Below, one piece after another: positions 27,222 to 36,298 of a stretch of 64,000 nucleotides of DNA (position 1 is its first letter; each line of letters opens with the position of its first letter). Source of the stretch: an uncultured Clostridia bacterium (GTDB lineage: Bacteria > Bacillota > Clostridia > Peptostreptococcales > Anaerovoracaceae); assembly GCA_947302715.1 (NCBI GenBank), contig CAMYVY010000001.1, positions 124,001 through 188,000 of the forward strand, given 5' to 3'. The translations under genes were made by a program, and so were the position numbers. The notes under the pieces are model-generated. The model had not been told where the DNA came from and did not search any database. It saw nothing but the letters and a program-made list of their open reading frames with translations.

Positions 27222-28127
27222 CTATGCAAAATATGCCTTGGCGATTTCAGTTCCGACAGCAGCATTATTAAATACAAGCTTGATATTTGCAGCGAGGGAT
27301 TCGCCTCCCGTTATCTCAGCAACCTTGGCGAGCAAAAACGGAGTGCATTCTTTTCCCTTAATTCCGAGGGAATCCATCTCGCTTAGGGCATCGTCTATAA
27401 CCTTGTTTATAGCATCCGGATTCATGGATTCCTCCTCCGGAATCGGATTTGTAATCAAGACTCCACCATCAAGACGGAGCTCGCGTTTCATCTTTATTAT
27501 CTTTGCCACATCCTCAGGTGTATCAACCCTGCTGTCTACTTTTAATCCGGAATGCCTCGTATAGAATGCGGGGAGTTCGTCCGTTCCATATCCCAATACC
27601 GGAACTCCCTTTGTTTCCAATACTTCCAGCGTTTTCGGAAGATCGAGTATCGCCTTTGCTCCCGCACATATTACTGTGACATTGGTTCTGGCAAGTTCCT
27701 CCAAATCTGCCGATATGTCAAATGTGTTTTCGGCTCCGCGGTGGACTCCGCCGATTCCTCCTGTAACAAAGAATTCGACACCTGCCAGATTTGCAAGAAT
27801 CATCGTGGTCGCAACCGTAGTTGCACCCCATGAACCTGTCGCCATAATGGTGGCGAGGTCGCGGCGAGAAACCTTTGGAATATCTTGGCCCTTTTTTCCG
27901 AATGCTTCGATTTCTTCGGGCGTCATTCCGACTATGCCTACACCATCGATAATGCCAATTGTCGCAGGGATTCCGCCGTGGTCCCTCACAATCTTCTCAA
28001 CCTGGAGCGCAGTCTCAACATTCTGCGGATACGGCATCCCATGAGAAATGATTGTAGACTCCAGAGCAACAACCGGTTTTCTGTTTTTTATAGCTTCCTG
28101 AACCTCAGGATTAACTTTCAAATTCAT
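27222..28127 (-). CDS. psuG: Pseudouridine-5'-phosphate glycosidase
   Basis: Splits pseudouridine 5'-phosphate to uracil and ribose 5-phosphate, salvaging the modified nucleoside. It has 301 residues, the usual length. Visible signatures: KPVVALESTIISHGMPYPQN (N-terminus), SWGATTVATTMILANLAGV, FVTGGIGGVHRGAE and GVPVLGYGTDELPAFYTR. A strong AAGGAGG precedes the ATG. It is the first gene of psuG-psuK-tldD-tldE; a long palindromic element and a further 100 bp of AT-rich sequence lie upstream. Confidence 0.95.
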   Translation of the reverse strand: MNLKVNPEVQEAIKNRKPVVALESTIISHGMPYPQNVETALQVEKIVRDHGGIPATIGIIDGVGIVGMTPEEIEAFGKKGQDIPKVSRRDLATIMATGSWGATTVATTMILANLAGVEFFVTGGIGGVHRGAENTFDISADLEELARTNVTVICAGAKAILDLPKTLEVLETKGVPVLGYGTDELPAFYTRHSGLKVDSRVDTPEDVAKIIKMKRELRLDGGVLITNPIPEEESMNPDAINKVIDDALSEMDSLGIKGKECTPFLLAKVAEITGGESLAANIKLVFNNAAVGTEIAKAYFA

Positions 28128-28227
28128 GTCATAAACCTCCTTATTAACAGCCGCAAGTTTAATGTCTCACATAAAACCTTTATAAGTATAACACAACAAA
28201 GAAGAAATATCAGTATAGCGTTGAATA

Positions 28228-28458
28228 TTGCTATATTGCTACATATATGACAATAGTCCTACGGTTGATGCAGAGTCCTCGGGATTACAATAACATGCGA
28301 AACAAAAAAAGGCTTTTCCTAAATGCGGAGAACTCACCCTTCGGGTTCAAACATCTCCGCATTTTAACGGAAAACCTCTTTCTTTCTTTCGCGTTATTGT
28401 ATTAATCCCTGCGGATGCATCACCTGTAGGACTATTGTCCTCAATGTAGCGATATAAT
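28228..28458. repeat. 231-bp long imperfect hairpin element between iscU and psuG
   Basis: The left arm (28228-28332) and right arm (28352-28458) are imperfect inverted repeats of about 105 bp, including GACAATAGTCCTAC, GATGCA, GGGATTA, CAATAACGCGAAA-like blocks and the perfect inner stem AAATGCGGAGA/TCTCCGCATTT. The apex holds a small ACCC-TTCG-GGT hairpin. It starts right after the iscU stop codon (28460) and ends 100 bp before psuG. No coding capacity is seen. In sequence it is unrelated to the element at 19.2-19.6 kb but has a similar architecture. It may act as terminator, RNA hairpin or relict mobile element. Confidence 0.75.
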
Positions 28459-28459
28459 A

Positions 28460-28912
28460 CTATTCTTCCTCGGGGATTTCGTCATCGTCGTCGTCATCCG
28501 CATTAGGATCAAAGCCTTCAAGACCCTTGTATGTCTTGCCGTTCTTTTCAGCGTAATTATAGATGGCTCTCTTGATGGCTGTATCAGCAAGTACCGAGCA
28601 GTGAATCTTTACCGGTGGAAGTCCGCCAAGCTCATTCACCACGTCCTTGTTGGTGATTGCCAAGGCTTCGTCTACCGTCTTTCCGATAATCATCTGTGTC
28701 GCCATGCTGGAGCTTGCAATTGCGCTTCCGCAGCCAAATGTCTTGAATTTGCAGTCGGTTATAACGTCATTTTCATCAACTGAAATCTGCATCTGCATCA
28801 TGTCTCCGCAGACCGGGCTTCCGTAAACGCCAACGCCGTCAGGATTCTCGATTTCGCCCATATTCTTTGGATTCATAAAGTTATCCATTACTGTATCATT
28901 ATAAAGTCCCAT
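28460..28912 (-). CDS. iscU: Iron-sulfur cluster scaffold protein (IscU/NifU N-terminal type)
   Basis: A scaffold on which Fe-S clusters are assembled, 150 residues. The start MGLYNDTVMDNFMNPKNMG is preceded by GGAGG; an in-frame ATG 24 bases upstream lies inside the end of the desulfurase gene. The three conserved Cys are in SPVCGDMM, KTFGCGSAIAS and KIHCSVLAD. An acidic C-terminal tail (DPNADDDDDDEIPEEE) extends the protein. It immediately follows the desulfurase gene, forming a two-gene Fe-S unit as in many Clostridia. Confidence 0.94.
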   Translation of the reverse strand: MGLYNDTVMDNFMNPKNMGEIENPDGVGVYGSPVCGDMMQMQISVDENDVITDCKFKTFGCGSAIASSSMATQMIIGKTVDEALAITNKDVVNELGGLPPVKIHCSVLADTAIKRAIYNYAEKNGKTYKGLEGFDPNADDDDDDEIPEEE

Positions 28913-28926
28913 TTTCTTACCTCCAA

Positions 28927-30105
28927 TTAGTTCCAACCCTTGTCCGGTCCGAGAGGAGAAACCTCTCTAAGCCATGCGACAACTTCTTTTAGATTATCTA
29001 CTACATAGTCAATGTCTTCCCTGGTTGTAAAGTCACCAACCGTGAATCTTACCGAGCCGTGGATGAGCTCATCGGGAACGCCCAGTGCATCCAAAACATG
29101 TGACGGCTTAAGCGACTTTGATGAACAAGCTGAACCCGTTGAAACACAGACATGGCGCGCATCCATGAGGAGCAAAATCGACTCGCCTTCGATAAACTCA
29201 AATGTCACGTTTAAGTTTCCGGGGTGTCTTGATTCCATGCTGCCGTTTATGCGCGCATAAGGAATTTCCGCCTTAATTCTTTCAGCCAGATAGTCTCTGA
29301 GCTCACTGCAGTGCTTGACATGATTATCGAAATTGATGCGGGCAAGTTCTGCGGCCTTTCCGAATCCAACGATTCCGGGAACATTCTCGGTTCCGGCGCG
29401 CTTTCCCATTTCTTGCGCACCGCCGTGGATGAAGTTCGGAATTCTAATTCCCTTTTTCATAAAGAGCGCGCCTACGCCCTTTGGTCCGTAAATCTTATGA
29501 GCGGACATGGATAGGAAATCAACTCCCATATCCACTACATCGATTGGAACATTTCCGAGTCCCTGAACTGCGTCCGTATGGAAGAGGACTCCCTTTTCCT
29601 TTGCGATTGCAGCCATTTCCTTGATTGGATGAACGGTTCCAATTTCATTGTTCACAAGCATCACACTTGCCAAAATGGTTTTATCGGTAAATGCATTTTT
29701 ATATTCTTCGAGGTCTATTCTTCCTTGATCATCAATTCCCAAATATGTCACCTCAAAGCCGTGTTTTTCAAGGTATTCACAGGTATGAAGCATCGCATGA
29801 TGCTCTTCAACCGTTGTTATGATGTGATTACCCTTGTTTTTATAAGCGTCGGCAACGCCATAAAGCACCCAGTTATCGGCTTCAGATCCGCAGCCCGTGA
29901 AATAAACCTCTGTCGGCTTGGCATTTATAAGTTCCGCAACCTGCTCTCTTGCATGATCAAGAGCCTGCTTGGCATCAAGCCCCGGAGTATAAAGGCTGGA
30001 AGCGTTCCCGTATCTTTCGCAGAAGAATGGTACCATCTCCTGAAAGACTTCCTCTTTTACCGGCGTTGTTGCGGAATAGTCCAAATAGACCTCTCTAAGT
30101 TCCAT
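28927..30105 (-). CDS. iscS: Cysteine desulfurase (NifS/IscS family)
   Basis: A PLP enzyme that removes sulfur from cysteine for Fe-S cluster assembly, 392 residues. The PLP-binding Lys is in SMSAHKIYGPKGVGALF (about residue 204) and the active-site Cys in CVSTGSACSSKSLKPSHVL (about residue 328). The N-terminus LREVYLDYSATTPVKEEV is typical. It precedes iscU directly. No iscR-like regulator gene is adjacent in the window. Confidence 0.95.
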   Translation of the reverse strand: MELREVYLDYSATTPVKEEVFQEMVPFFCERYGNASSLYTPGLDAKQALDHAREQVAELINAKPTEVYFTGCGSEADNWVLYGVADAYKNKGNHIITTVEEHHAMLHTCEYLEKHGFEVTYLGIDDQGRIDLEEYKNAFTDKTILASVMLVNNEIGTVHPIKEMAAIAKEKGVLFHTDAVQGLGNVPIDVVDMGVDFLSMSAHKIYGPKGVGALFMKKGIRIPNFIHGGAQEMGKRAGTENVPGIVGFGKAAELARINFDNHVKHCSELRDYLAERIKAEIPYARINGSMESRHPGNLNVTFEFIEGESILLLMDARHVCVSTGSACSSKSLKPSHVLDALGVPDELIHGSVRFTVGDFTTREDIDYVVDNLKEVVAWLREVSPLGPDKGWN

Positions 30106-30213
30106 ACTAATCGTTCTCCTAAATATCCTAAATTATTTAATTACCGAATATATTTATACCTACATATTATATTGATTAAACACATATTTAATCAATTATT
30201 GGGCACAAAGCCT

Positions 30214-30513
30214 TTATGATACAGTATTCGGATTGATACTGTTTTTCTTCATTTCCCGGGCTATTTCTTCGTCTATTTTATCCTCGGCATCGTCGATAAC
30301 TTCCTCGACTATTTCATCAAGACTTTGATCCTTCAATTCCTGTTCGTCAACAAATTTGATGCTGTCGAGTTGCGCCTTTAGGTTCTCACGAAATGCCGCT
30401 ATATATTCCCTTCTCAGAATGTCGCGCTCCTCAATTTCTTCGTCTGTCAGCCCCTCAGCCATGGACTTACGCGCAAGCTCATTGATTCTATCTATCTTGT
30501 CCTTTGTAATCAT
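30214..30513 (-). CDS. DUF896 family protein (YnzC-like)
   Basis: A 99-residue cytoplasmic protein. Residues 1-55 match the DUF896 helical hairpin (KIDRINELARKSMAEGLTDEEIEERDILRREYIAAFRENLK is the characteristic region). The remaining 45 residues are acidic and helical and are not typical of the domain. In Bacillus one member is in the SOS regulon, but no LexA box is seen here. The function is unknown. AGGAGC lies before the ATG. Confidence 0.85.
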   Translation of the reverse strand: MITKDKIDRINELARKSMAEGLTDEEIEERDILRREYIAAFRENLKAQLDSIKFVDEQELKDQSLDEIVEEVIDDAEDKIDEEIAREMKKNSINPNTVS

Positions 30514-30615
30514 GTAATGCTCCTATAATTCAGTAAATCATATTATCATCCAATACATTCATATTACAATACCGCAGAAGAGTATAACACAGTTTAAAGC
30601 AAGATAACAATAGAT

Positions 30616-31470
30616 TCAAACAGTAATTTGGCTTTTCATTTTATCAAAGGTCTTTTCGCCAATTCCGGATATATTCATGAGTTCCTCAATGTTTCCGAAG
30701 GGGCCGTAGTCCTCCCGGAATGCAATTATTTTTTCTGCTGTCGAAGGACCGATGCCTTTAACCGTTTGTAATTCCTCTGAGGTCGCTGTATTAATGTTTA
30801 CCTTGCCATTTTGAATCCCACCGGATTCGGTGTTTCCCCGCTCTTCGGTATTTCCCGGCTCTGAAGCTGATATCGGGACGGAATATCCCTCCTCGCCTAT
30901 TTTCGGTATATAGACCTTTTCTCCATCATAAAGAATTCTCGCCCTGTTAATCAAGTCGATATCAGCTTCCTCCGATAGTCCTCCCGCAAGTTCAATCAAA
31001 TCATTTAGACGCGAATCCGCTTCCAAAGTGAATACTCCTGGGTTTCTGACTGCACCGCTTATATCGCATACAATGCTCTTCTTATTCCCTTCTCCATCAA
31101 GATTTTCTGCGCCTGTTTCCACGTTATCATCATTATTGACATTTACATTACTTTCTTCGCTGTGTTCATTATTATTAGAACTGACATCACTTTCTTCGTC
31201 CTTTTCATCATTATTAACATTTACATCACTTACTTCACCGTTTTCATCGACGTACTGGACACCCTTTGCAGTGATTTTGATGGGACTTATATCCTTCTGT
31301 AATTTTACCTTACTTTCCCCATACTCTCCAAAAACCAAAAGTGCGATCAGGATGATTATCAAACTGACCGCACTTTTTAATAGTTTCTTTTCAAGCTTTC
31401 CTATCTGCTCGAATCTCTTTTTTAGCAACGAGGCCATATCCAGGGCCTTGCTTATTTTGTTGGGTTTCAT
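30616..31470 (-). CDS. comEA: ComEA-type membrane-anchored DNA-binding protein
   Basis: A competence-type DNA receptor, 284 residues. The start at 31468-31470 follows AAGGAG; an upstream in-frame ATG has no site. Order: a basic N-terminus, one membrane segment (about residues 32-50, LKSAVSLIIILIALLVFG), a low-complexity Asn/Asp/Glu/Ser spacer (VNVNNDEKDEESDVSS), a SLBB domain (SGAVRNPGVFTLEADSRL), then two helix-hairpin-helix motifs (NINTATSEELQTVKGIGPST and MNISGIGEKTFDKMK). The DNA coding for the spacer is repetitive. comEC/comEB are not in this window. DNA uptake is inferred from the family. Confidence 0.88.
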   Translation of the reverse strand: MKPNKISKALDMASLLKKRFEQIGKLEKKLLKSAVSLIIILIALLVFGEYGESKVKLQKDISPIKITAKGVQYVDENGEVSDVNVNNDEKDEESDVSSNNNEHSEESNVNVNNDDNVETGAENLDGEGNKKSIVCDISGAVRNPGVFTLEADSRLNDLIELAGGLSEEADIDLINRARILYDGEKVYIPKIGEEGYSVPISASEPGNTEERGNTESGGIQNGKVNINTATSEELQTVKGIGPSTAEKIIAFREDYGPFGNIEELMNISGIGEKTFDKMKSQITV

Positions 31471-31496
31471 ATTAACACGCTCCTTTCTCAATGCAT

Positions 31497-32177
31497 TTAT
31501 AACGAAATACTTTTGAATATTATTTTCTTTCGATTAACTTCAATTTCTTCTCTTGGAAGATAAAGTCCTGAGAACTCGGTAAAAGATGTAATGACTTGTT
31601 CGGGGCTCAAATTTGAAGAAGAACCGCCGTCAAGCTCCATAAGCAAGACGATGTATCCGTCATCGCTTGAATGAACCTTGATCCAATGAATCTGTGGTTT
31701 TATGTCCTTGTCGACCCATTTCTTGGTTTTCTTTTCGCGCTTCTTCGCAATGATGGTTTCTTGCGCCAAGTATTTATCCACGATTTCCTGAACATCGCTA
31801 TGTCTATGCCTATATGATATCGGAAGCAAAACTTCGTAAATCGCACCTGTAACATCTGATGCCATCGATTTTGCGGTGGAGTTAAACTCCTCAAGCTTTG
31901 TAATCTCAATGCCTTCAGGCATATTGTTTCTCATGGAATCAAGCGCAAATTCTGATCGGATATTCTTTGTGGTATTAAACTCCAGGTATTCCGAACTCGC
32001 GGTATATCCCAAGGATAGCGGCTGCGCAAATCCCATTTTGGGATGCGGATTGAAGCCTTGAGAATACTCAATTGGAATTCCTGCCCGTTTAAACGCACGC
32101 TTAAACAGACGCTGCATGTCGAGATGGGAGGTGTATTTGATGTCGCCTGTTTTTTTGAATTCCAAATAGTATCTCAT
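31497..32177 (-). CDS. DUF2344 protein (TIGR03936 family)
   Basis: A 226-residue protein with the family start MRYYLEFKKTGDIKYTSHLD and the stretch RAGIPIEYSQGFNPHPKM. In Clostridia it is regularly next to, or fused to, the TIGR03960 radical SAM protein, as here (57 bp downstream of it). The function is unknown; a link to RNA or ribosome metabolism has been suggested only from gene neighbourhood. It lies 26 bp upstream of comEA. Confidence 0.9.
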   Translation of the reverse strand: MRYYLEFKKTGDIKYTSHLDMQRLFKRAFKRAGIPIEYSQGFNPHPKMGFAQPLSLGYTASSEYLEFNTTKNIRSEFALDSMRNNMPEGIEITKLEEFNSTAKSMASDVTGAIYEVLLPISYRHRHSDVQEIVDKYLAQETIIAKKREKKTKKWVDKDIKPQIHWIKVHSSDDGYIVLLMELDGGSSSNLSPEQVITSFTEFSGLYLPREEIEVNRKKIIFKSISL

Positions 32178-32234
32178 AATGTTTTTTGATCAATATGCTT
32201 TTGATTATTTTATACTTGATTAATATATTTTTGA

Positions 32235-34682
32235 TTAATATATTCCGCCAAATTTGCATTCCGTATAGTTATTAATGCCGCAGCCGTTACAGCCGTAGCG
32301 ACAATCTTGAGTCGTCATTTCATCATGGGCTTTATTCCACTCGGAAACAAGGTATTTTCTGCTTATACCGCTGTCTATGACATCCCAAGGCATTACCTCA
32401 TCTACCGCACGCTCTCTTGTTGCATAGAATTCAGGGATGATCCCCGTTTCATTCATCACATCGTCCCATTTATTGCGATCAAAATGCTCCGACCAGCTAT
32501 CCATCTTGCAACCACGATTATACGCGTTCAGAAGTAGTTCTCCGACTCGCCTGTCTCCTCTTGCGATGATTGCCTCCAATACGCTCGTATCGTCATCATG
32601 ATAATTAAATGTGACGCCCTTGATTTTCAGTTTTTCTCTCAAGTAATTGTGCTTTTCCCTGAATGACTCGGCGGTGTCTTGAGCTGCCCATTGGAATGGC
32701 GTATGCGCTTTCGGAACAAAATTGCTTACGCTCACAGTTACGCTAAACCGCCCGCCTTTCCCGGACCTATGCTTAATAGCCATTATGTTTTTGGCAATAT
32801 TAGCTATTCCATCAAGATCTTCATAGGTTTCGGTAGGAAGTCCAATCATGAAATAGAGTTTGATATGAGTCCATCCCAGCTCTATCGCCTGCTCCACTGC
32901 ACCATAAATATCCGCTTCCGTGATACCCTTGTTGATTACGTCCCTAAGTCGTTGGGTTCCGGCTTCGGGTGCAAATGTAAGTCCGGACTTTCTGTATTTT
33001 TGAATCTCCTGAAGGACTGTGAACGAAAAGGTGTCAAGCCTTAGCGAAGGCAAGGAAAGAGCAACGTTTCTTGATGTACATTCTTTTGTCAAAGCAGTAG
33101 CGAGTTGCTCAAATTCGGAGTAGTCGCTGCTTGATAGTGACAGTAAGGAAAGTTCTTCATGTCCGGTATTTTCAATTTGCCCAAGTGCAGCCTTGATGAT
33201 ACTGTCCCTTGGTCTTTCTCTGACCGGTCGATAAATCATTCCAGCTTGGCAAAACCTGCATCCGCGCGTGCAGCCACGGAACGCCTCAACTACGGCTCTG
33301 TCGTGGACCGTCTCTATGAACGGGATAATTGGTTTCGTTGGGAATTTGATTTTGTCAATATCGGAGAGAATTGCGCGGCGAGTTGCGGCAGACGAATCAT
33401 ACATATCGGTATACGATGTTATCTCTCCGGAATCGTTATAATTCACGGTATACCTCGAAGGCACGTAAACGCCCTCCTCGGAATGTCCGTCAAGGATTTC
33501 ATTTTTTAAGAATTCCTCCTTGGATTGACCGGTAATAAGCGCGGCTCTATATCTTTCGAGGAAATCAGGAAGTAATTCTTCGCCGTCTCCAATTAAGAAA
33601 ACATCAACAAAATCCGCAAGCGGCTCAGGATTGTAAGCACAGGGGCCACCGGCGATAATTAGAGGATAAAGCGGTTTTTTCACTTCGGATGTTCGTTCAG
33701 CTGAAGCTCTTTCAGATGCGAGCTTTGGAATCCCCGCCAAATCCAGCATGTCGAGAATATTCGTAAATGACATTTCATACTGTAGAGTGAAGCCCAGAAC
33801 ATCCAAGTCTATCACAGGCGTCTTTGTTTCCAAAGTAAATAGCGGAAGTTTCTCCTCCCTCATAAGGAGTGCCATGTCCGGTGCTGGTTCAAAAACGCGC
33901 TCCATATAAAGATTATCCTTGGAATTAACTATATTATAAAGAATTTGGAGCCCCATATAGGACATTCCTATTTCGTAAATATCCGGAAAAGCAAAACCAA
34001 ATCGGAGAAGTCTTTCGTTATTATCGTGCTTACTATCGATATCGTCGCTATAGTTATCGTGCTTACTATCGTTCTTGATGATAATGCCGTTTTCGCCACC
34101 GATATAGCGCGCAGGCTTTTCAACGCGCTTAAGAATCTTATCAAGTTTATTTCTTACCAAATCGGTTGGCTTGAAAAAGAGGCTGTCGATGGGCTTTCCA
34201 AGGATTTCTTCGAGCTTTGCGATGTACTCCTTTGTTTCATTCCTGGCTCCAAGTAACCTCTCGGTGCGCTCCTTTGTTTCCCCCGGCTTATGAATTAGAT
34301 AATCGACTCTGTCGATTATTCCGACATATTTGTCCTCTTTTACAAGCCTGTCGGCGAGGCACATGATATCAGTTTCATTCAGCTTTTCAATGGGGTTAAA
34401 GAAATACCTCATATGTCTTCGAACAAGGTCGGCTTCCTCGGAATATCCCATTTTGTCCAGGAGTTTCCCCATTTCAATATCGTGGTCATCCACGACCCTA
34501 AGAACATCGTGCGCAAGGCCGGAAACCCTTATTAATTTAACATCAAGGCTGTATCCGCGCTTGTTTAATGCCTCCGCAATTATAGTGGCAACACGCGAAA
34601 CCTCCCTGCAGTGATTTATAACCCAGGGCGGCGTCTCATGTTCAATATATAGCTTTTCAATTACTTCATCAGTAAGTCTCAT
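32235..34682 (-). CDS. TIGR03960-type radical SAM protein with an N-terminal HD domain
   Basis: 815 residues. Residues 1-about 135 look like an HD phosphohydrolase domain: an early conserved His (INHCREVSRVATIIAEAL), the HD pair in VSGLAHDVLRV and a late Asp region (IIDRVDYLIH). From about residue 190 the protein follows the TIGR03960 family: VEKPARYIGGENG, a cobalamin-binding-like segment with IIAGGPCAYNPEPLADFVD, the radical SAM cysteines in GCTRGCRFCQAG (about residues 468-476), and a C-terminal Cys cluster CRYGCNGCGI. The usual family members (about 600 residues) lack the HD part. A Ser/Asp/His-rich linker (SKHDNYSDD) joins the parts. The ATG has only a poor ribosome-binding site. The substrate is unknown. 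Confidence 0.85.
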   Translation of the reverse strand: MRLTDEVIEKLYIEHETPPWVINHCREVSRVATIIAEALNKRGYSLDVKLIRVSGLAHDVLRVVDDHDIEMGKLLDKMGYSEEADLVRRHMRYFFNPIEKLNETDIMCLADRLVKEDKYVGIIDRVDYLIHKPGETKERTERLLGARNETKEYIAKLEEILGKPIDSLFFKPTDLVRNKLDKILKRVEKPARYIGGENGIIIKNDSKHDNYSDDIDSKHDNNERLLRFGFAFPDIYEIGMSYMGLQILYNIVNSKDNLYMERVFEPAPDMALLMREEKLPLFTLETKTPVIDLDVLGFTLQYEMSFTNILDMLDLAGIPKLASERASAERTSEVKKPLYPLIIAGGPCAYNPEPLADFVDVFLIGDGEELLPDFLERYRAALITGQSKEEFLKNEILDGHSEEGVYVPSRYTVNYNDSGEITSYTDMYDSSAATRRAILSDIDKIKFPTKPIIPFIETVHDRAVVEAFRGCTRGCRFCQAGMIYRPVRERPRDSIIKAALGQIENTGHEELSLLSLSSSDYSEFEQLATALTKECTSRNVALSLPSLRLDTFSFTVLQEIQKYRKSGLTFAPEAGTQRLRDVINKGITEADIYGAVEQAIELGWTHIKLYFMIGLPTETYEDLDGIANIAKNIMAIKHRSGKGGRFSVTVSVSNFVPKAHTPFQWAAQDTAESFREKHNYLREKLKIKGVTFNYHDDDTSVLEAIIARGDRRVGELLLNAYNRGCKMDSWSEHFDRNKWDDVMNETGIIPEFYATRERAVDEVMPWDVIDSGISRKYLVSEWNKAHDEMTTQDCRYGCNGCGINNYTECKFGGIY

Positions 34683-34685
34683 TTA

Positions 34686-34754
34686 TTAATACTCGTCGTA
34701 ATATTCGTCGTAATATTCGTGCGTATCCATTTTTAATACTCGTCGTAATATTCG
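34686..34754. repeat. Direct repeat duplicating the 3' end of obgE
   Basis: A 22-bp sequence (34686-34707) is repeated exactly at 34733-34754. The second copy encodes the last residues and stop of obgE; the first lies between obgE and the radical SAM gene and would encode the same Tyr/Asp-rich end. It looks like a small recent tandem duplication. Confidence 0.8.
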
Positions 34755-36073
34755 AATTCGAAGTCGTTGATTTTTACAGTATCGCCCTCAATAATCCCAT
34801 AATCCTTCATTTTTGTCAGTGCTCCACTGTTTTCAATATACTTAAAGAGATAGCGCAGCGACCCCATGTCGTTAAAATTCGTAGAATTAAAAATCTTCGT
34901 AAGCTGCTTTCCGGATAGTTCAAAAATCGGTCTGTTATTCTCTGTTGCCATCGATATATCAAACGGTGAACCGTCTTCTCTAAGCAATGAAACCTCTACA
35001 TTGCGATAATCTTCGTCGAGAGCCTCATCCTTTTCGAAATCAAACATTTCGTATTCGGGTTCCTCATAGTTCTCTTCAGCATTTCTAAGTGCCCTTAAAG
35101 CTGCATAAAGAAGCTCTTTTACACCATAATTAATCGGTGCGGAAATCGGATAAACCTCCAGCCCTTTTGATTCTATGTACGCTTTAAATTTAAGGTATTT
35201 CTCATCATCCTCATCAATTAAATCGATTTTGTTGGCCGCAACTATCATAGGTTTTTTGGCAATATATGGACTGTACGACTCAAGTTCAGCCATTATTTTA
35301 TCAAAGTCCTCAATCGGGTCCCTTCCCTCGGAACCTGATACGTCAACCACGTGAATTAAGACCTTGGTTCTTTCTATGTGTTTTAAGAACTTATAGCCCA
35401 AGCCAAGGCCGATGCTTGCTCCTTCGATAATACCGGCTATATCAGCCATGACAAAGTCTTCGTGATCAATTATTACAACTCCAAGATTTGGGTCGATAGT
35501 CGTAAAATGATAGTTGTCAATTTTAGGTTTCGCATTAGTAGCAACAGCCAGGAGGCTTGATTTTCCAACATTCGGAAACCCAACAAGACCAACGTCGGCT
35601 ATCATTTTGAGTTCAAGTATTACTTCACGTTCTTTTCCTTCGGTACCGGCTTCAGCAAAATTGGGAGCCTGACGAACGGAATTCTTAAAATGAACATTAC
35701 CCTTTCCTCCACGGCCGCCTTTTGCTGCGATGAAGCTATCTCCATCTTCCTTAAGGTCATGCATAAGATGTCCTGTGTCGGAATCAAAAATCATTGTACC
35801 AAGAGGAACCTTGATTATAAGGTCTTCACCACGCTTGCCATACATCTTTTTACGCATACCATCTTGGCCATTCTCCGCCTGATACTTTCTCTTATATTTG
35901 AAGTCCATGAGAGTTCTCAGGTTTTTGTCAGCAACAAAGACGACGTTGCCTCCGTTTCCGCCATCCCCACCGTCGGGTCCGCCTTCAGGAACAAATGGCT
36001 CACGCCTAAAGGAAACAGCTCCGTTTCCACCCTTTCCTGATATAATTGTGATTTTTGCTCTATCTACTAACAT
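34733..36073 (-). CDS. obgE: GTPase ObgE
   Basis: An essential large-subunit-assembly GTPase, 446 residues. The Obg fold occupies about 1-158 (glycine-rich: EGGPDGGDGGNGGNVVFV, KGGRGGKGNVHFK). The G domain has GFPNVGKSSLL (G1), DIAGIIEGAS (G3) and NKIDL (G4). The C-terminal OCT domain (about 360-430) and an acidic Tyr/Asp/Glu end follow. It lies downstream of rplU-rpmA, the normal neighbours. The intergenic DNA upstream has 34-bp direct repeats. Confidence 0.96.
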   Translation of the reverse strand: MLVDRAKITIISGKGGNGAVSFRREPFVPEGGPDGGDGGNGGNVVFVADKNLRTLMDFKYKRKYQAENGQDGMRKKMYGKRGEDLIIKVPLGTMIFDSDTGHLMHDLKEDGDSFIAAKGGRGGKGNVHFKNSVRQAPNFAEAGTEGKEREVILELKMIADVGLVGFPNVGKSSLLAVATNAKPKIDNYHFTTIDPNLGVVIIDHEDFVMADIAGIIEGASIGLGLGYKFLKHIERTKVLIHVVDVSGSEGRDPIEDFDKIMAELESYSPYIAKKPMIVAANKIDLIDEDDEKYLKFKAYIESKGLEVYPISAPINYGVKELLYAALRALRNAEENYEEPEYEMFDFEKDEALDEDYRNVEVSLLREDGSPFDISMATENNRPIFELSGKQLTKIFNSTNFNDMGSLRYLFKYIENSGALTKMKDYGIIEGDTVKINDFEFEYYDEY

Positions 36074-36137
36074 ATCTCACCTGTTTACTAAGAACCAGCA
36101 AATACCGATACATAGGATTATTTACAATACAGTAATA

Positions 36138-36236
36138 GCAATTTAAAGACTATCTCCATTATAGTATCATTGCGATTTGAAGGCCATCTCCAGTATACTC
36201 TCTTTACGATTTAAAGAGAGTACCCGATACGATTTA
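36138..36236. repeat. 34-bp direct repeats upstream of obgE
   Basis: Copies beginning near 36138, 36172 and 36206 share GCRATTTRAAG...ATCTCC with a TATA-like block. The spacing is 34 bp; the third copy is partial. On the minus strand the first two copies contain TATAAT/TATACT, so they may carry -10 elements, but no convincing -35 was found. Confidence 0.6.
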
Positions 36237-36255
36237 TGTAATAAAGATAACAATA

Positions 36256-36281
36256 GGGACGGTTCCAATTGGAACCGTCCC
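36256..36281. repeat. GGGACGGTTCC palindrome, copy 2
   Basis: A perfect 26-bp palindrome, GGGACGGTTCCAA and its complement, 17 bp beyond the rpmA stop codon. On the minus strand it is followed by a T-rich stretch, so it may end the rplU-rpmA transcript or attenuate it before obgE. It has the same ATGCTT flank as the other copies. Confidence 0.85.
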
Positions 36282-36298
36282 CGAAAATGCTTGGTTAA

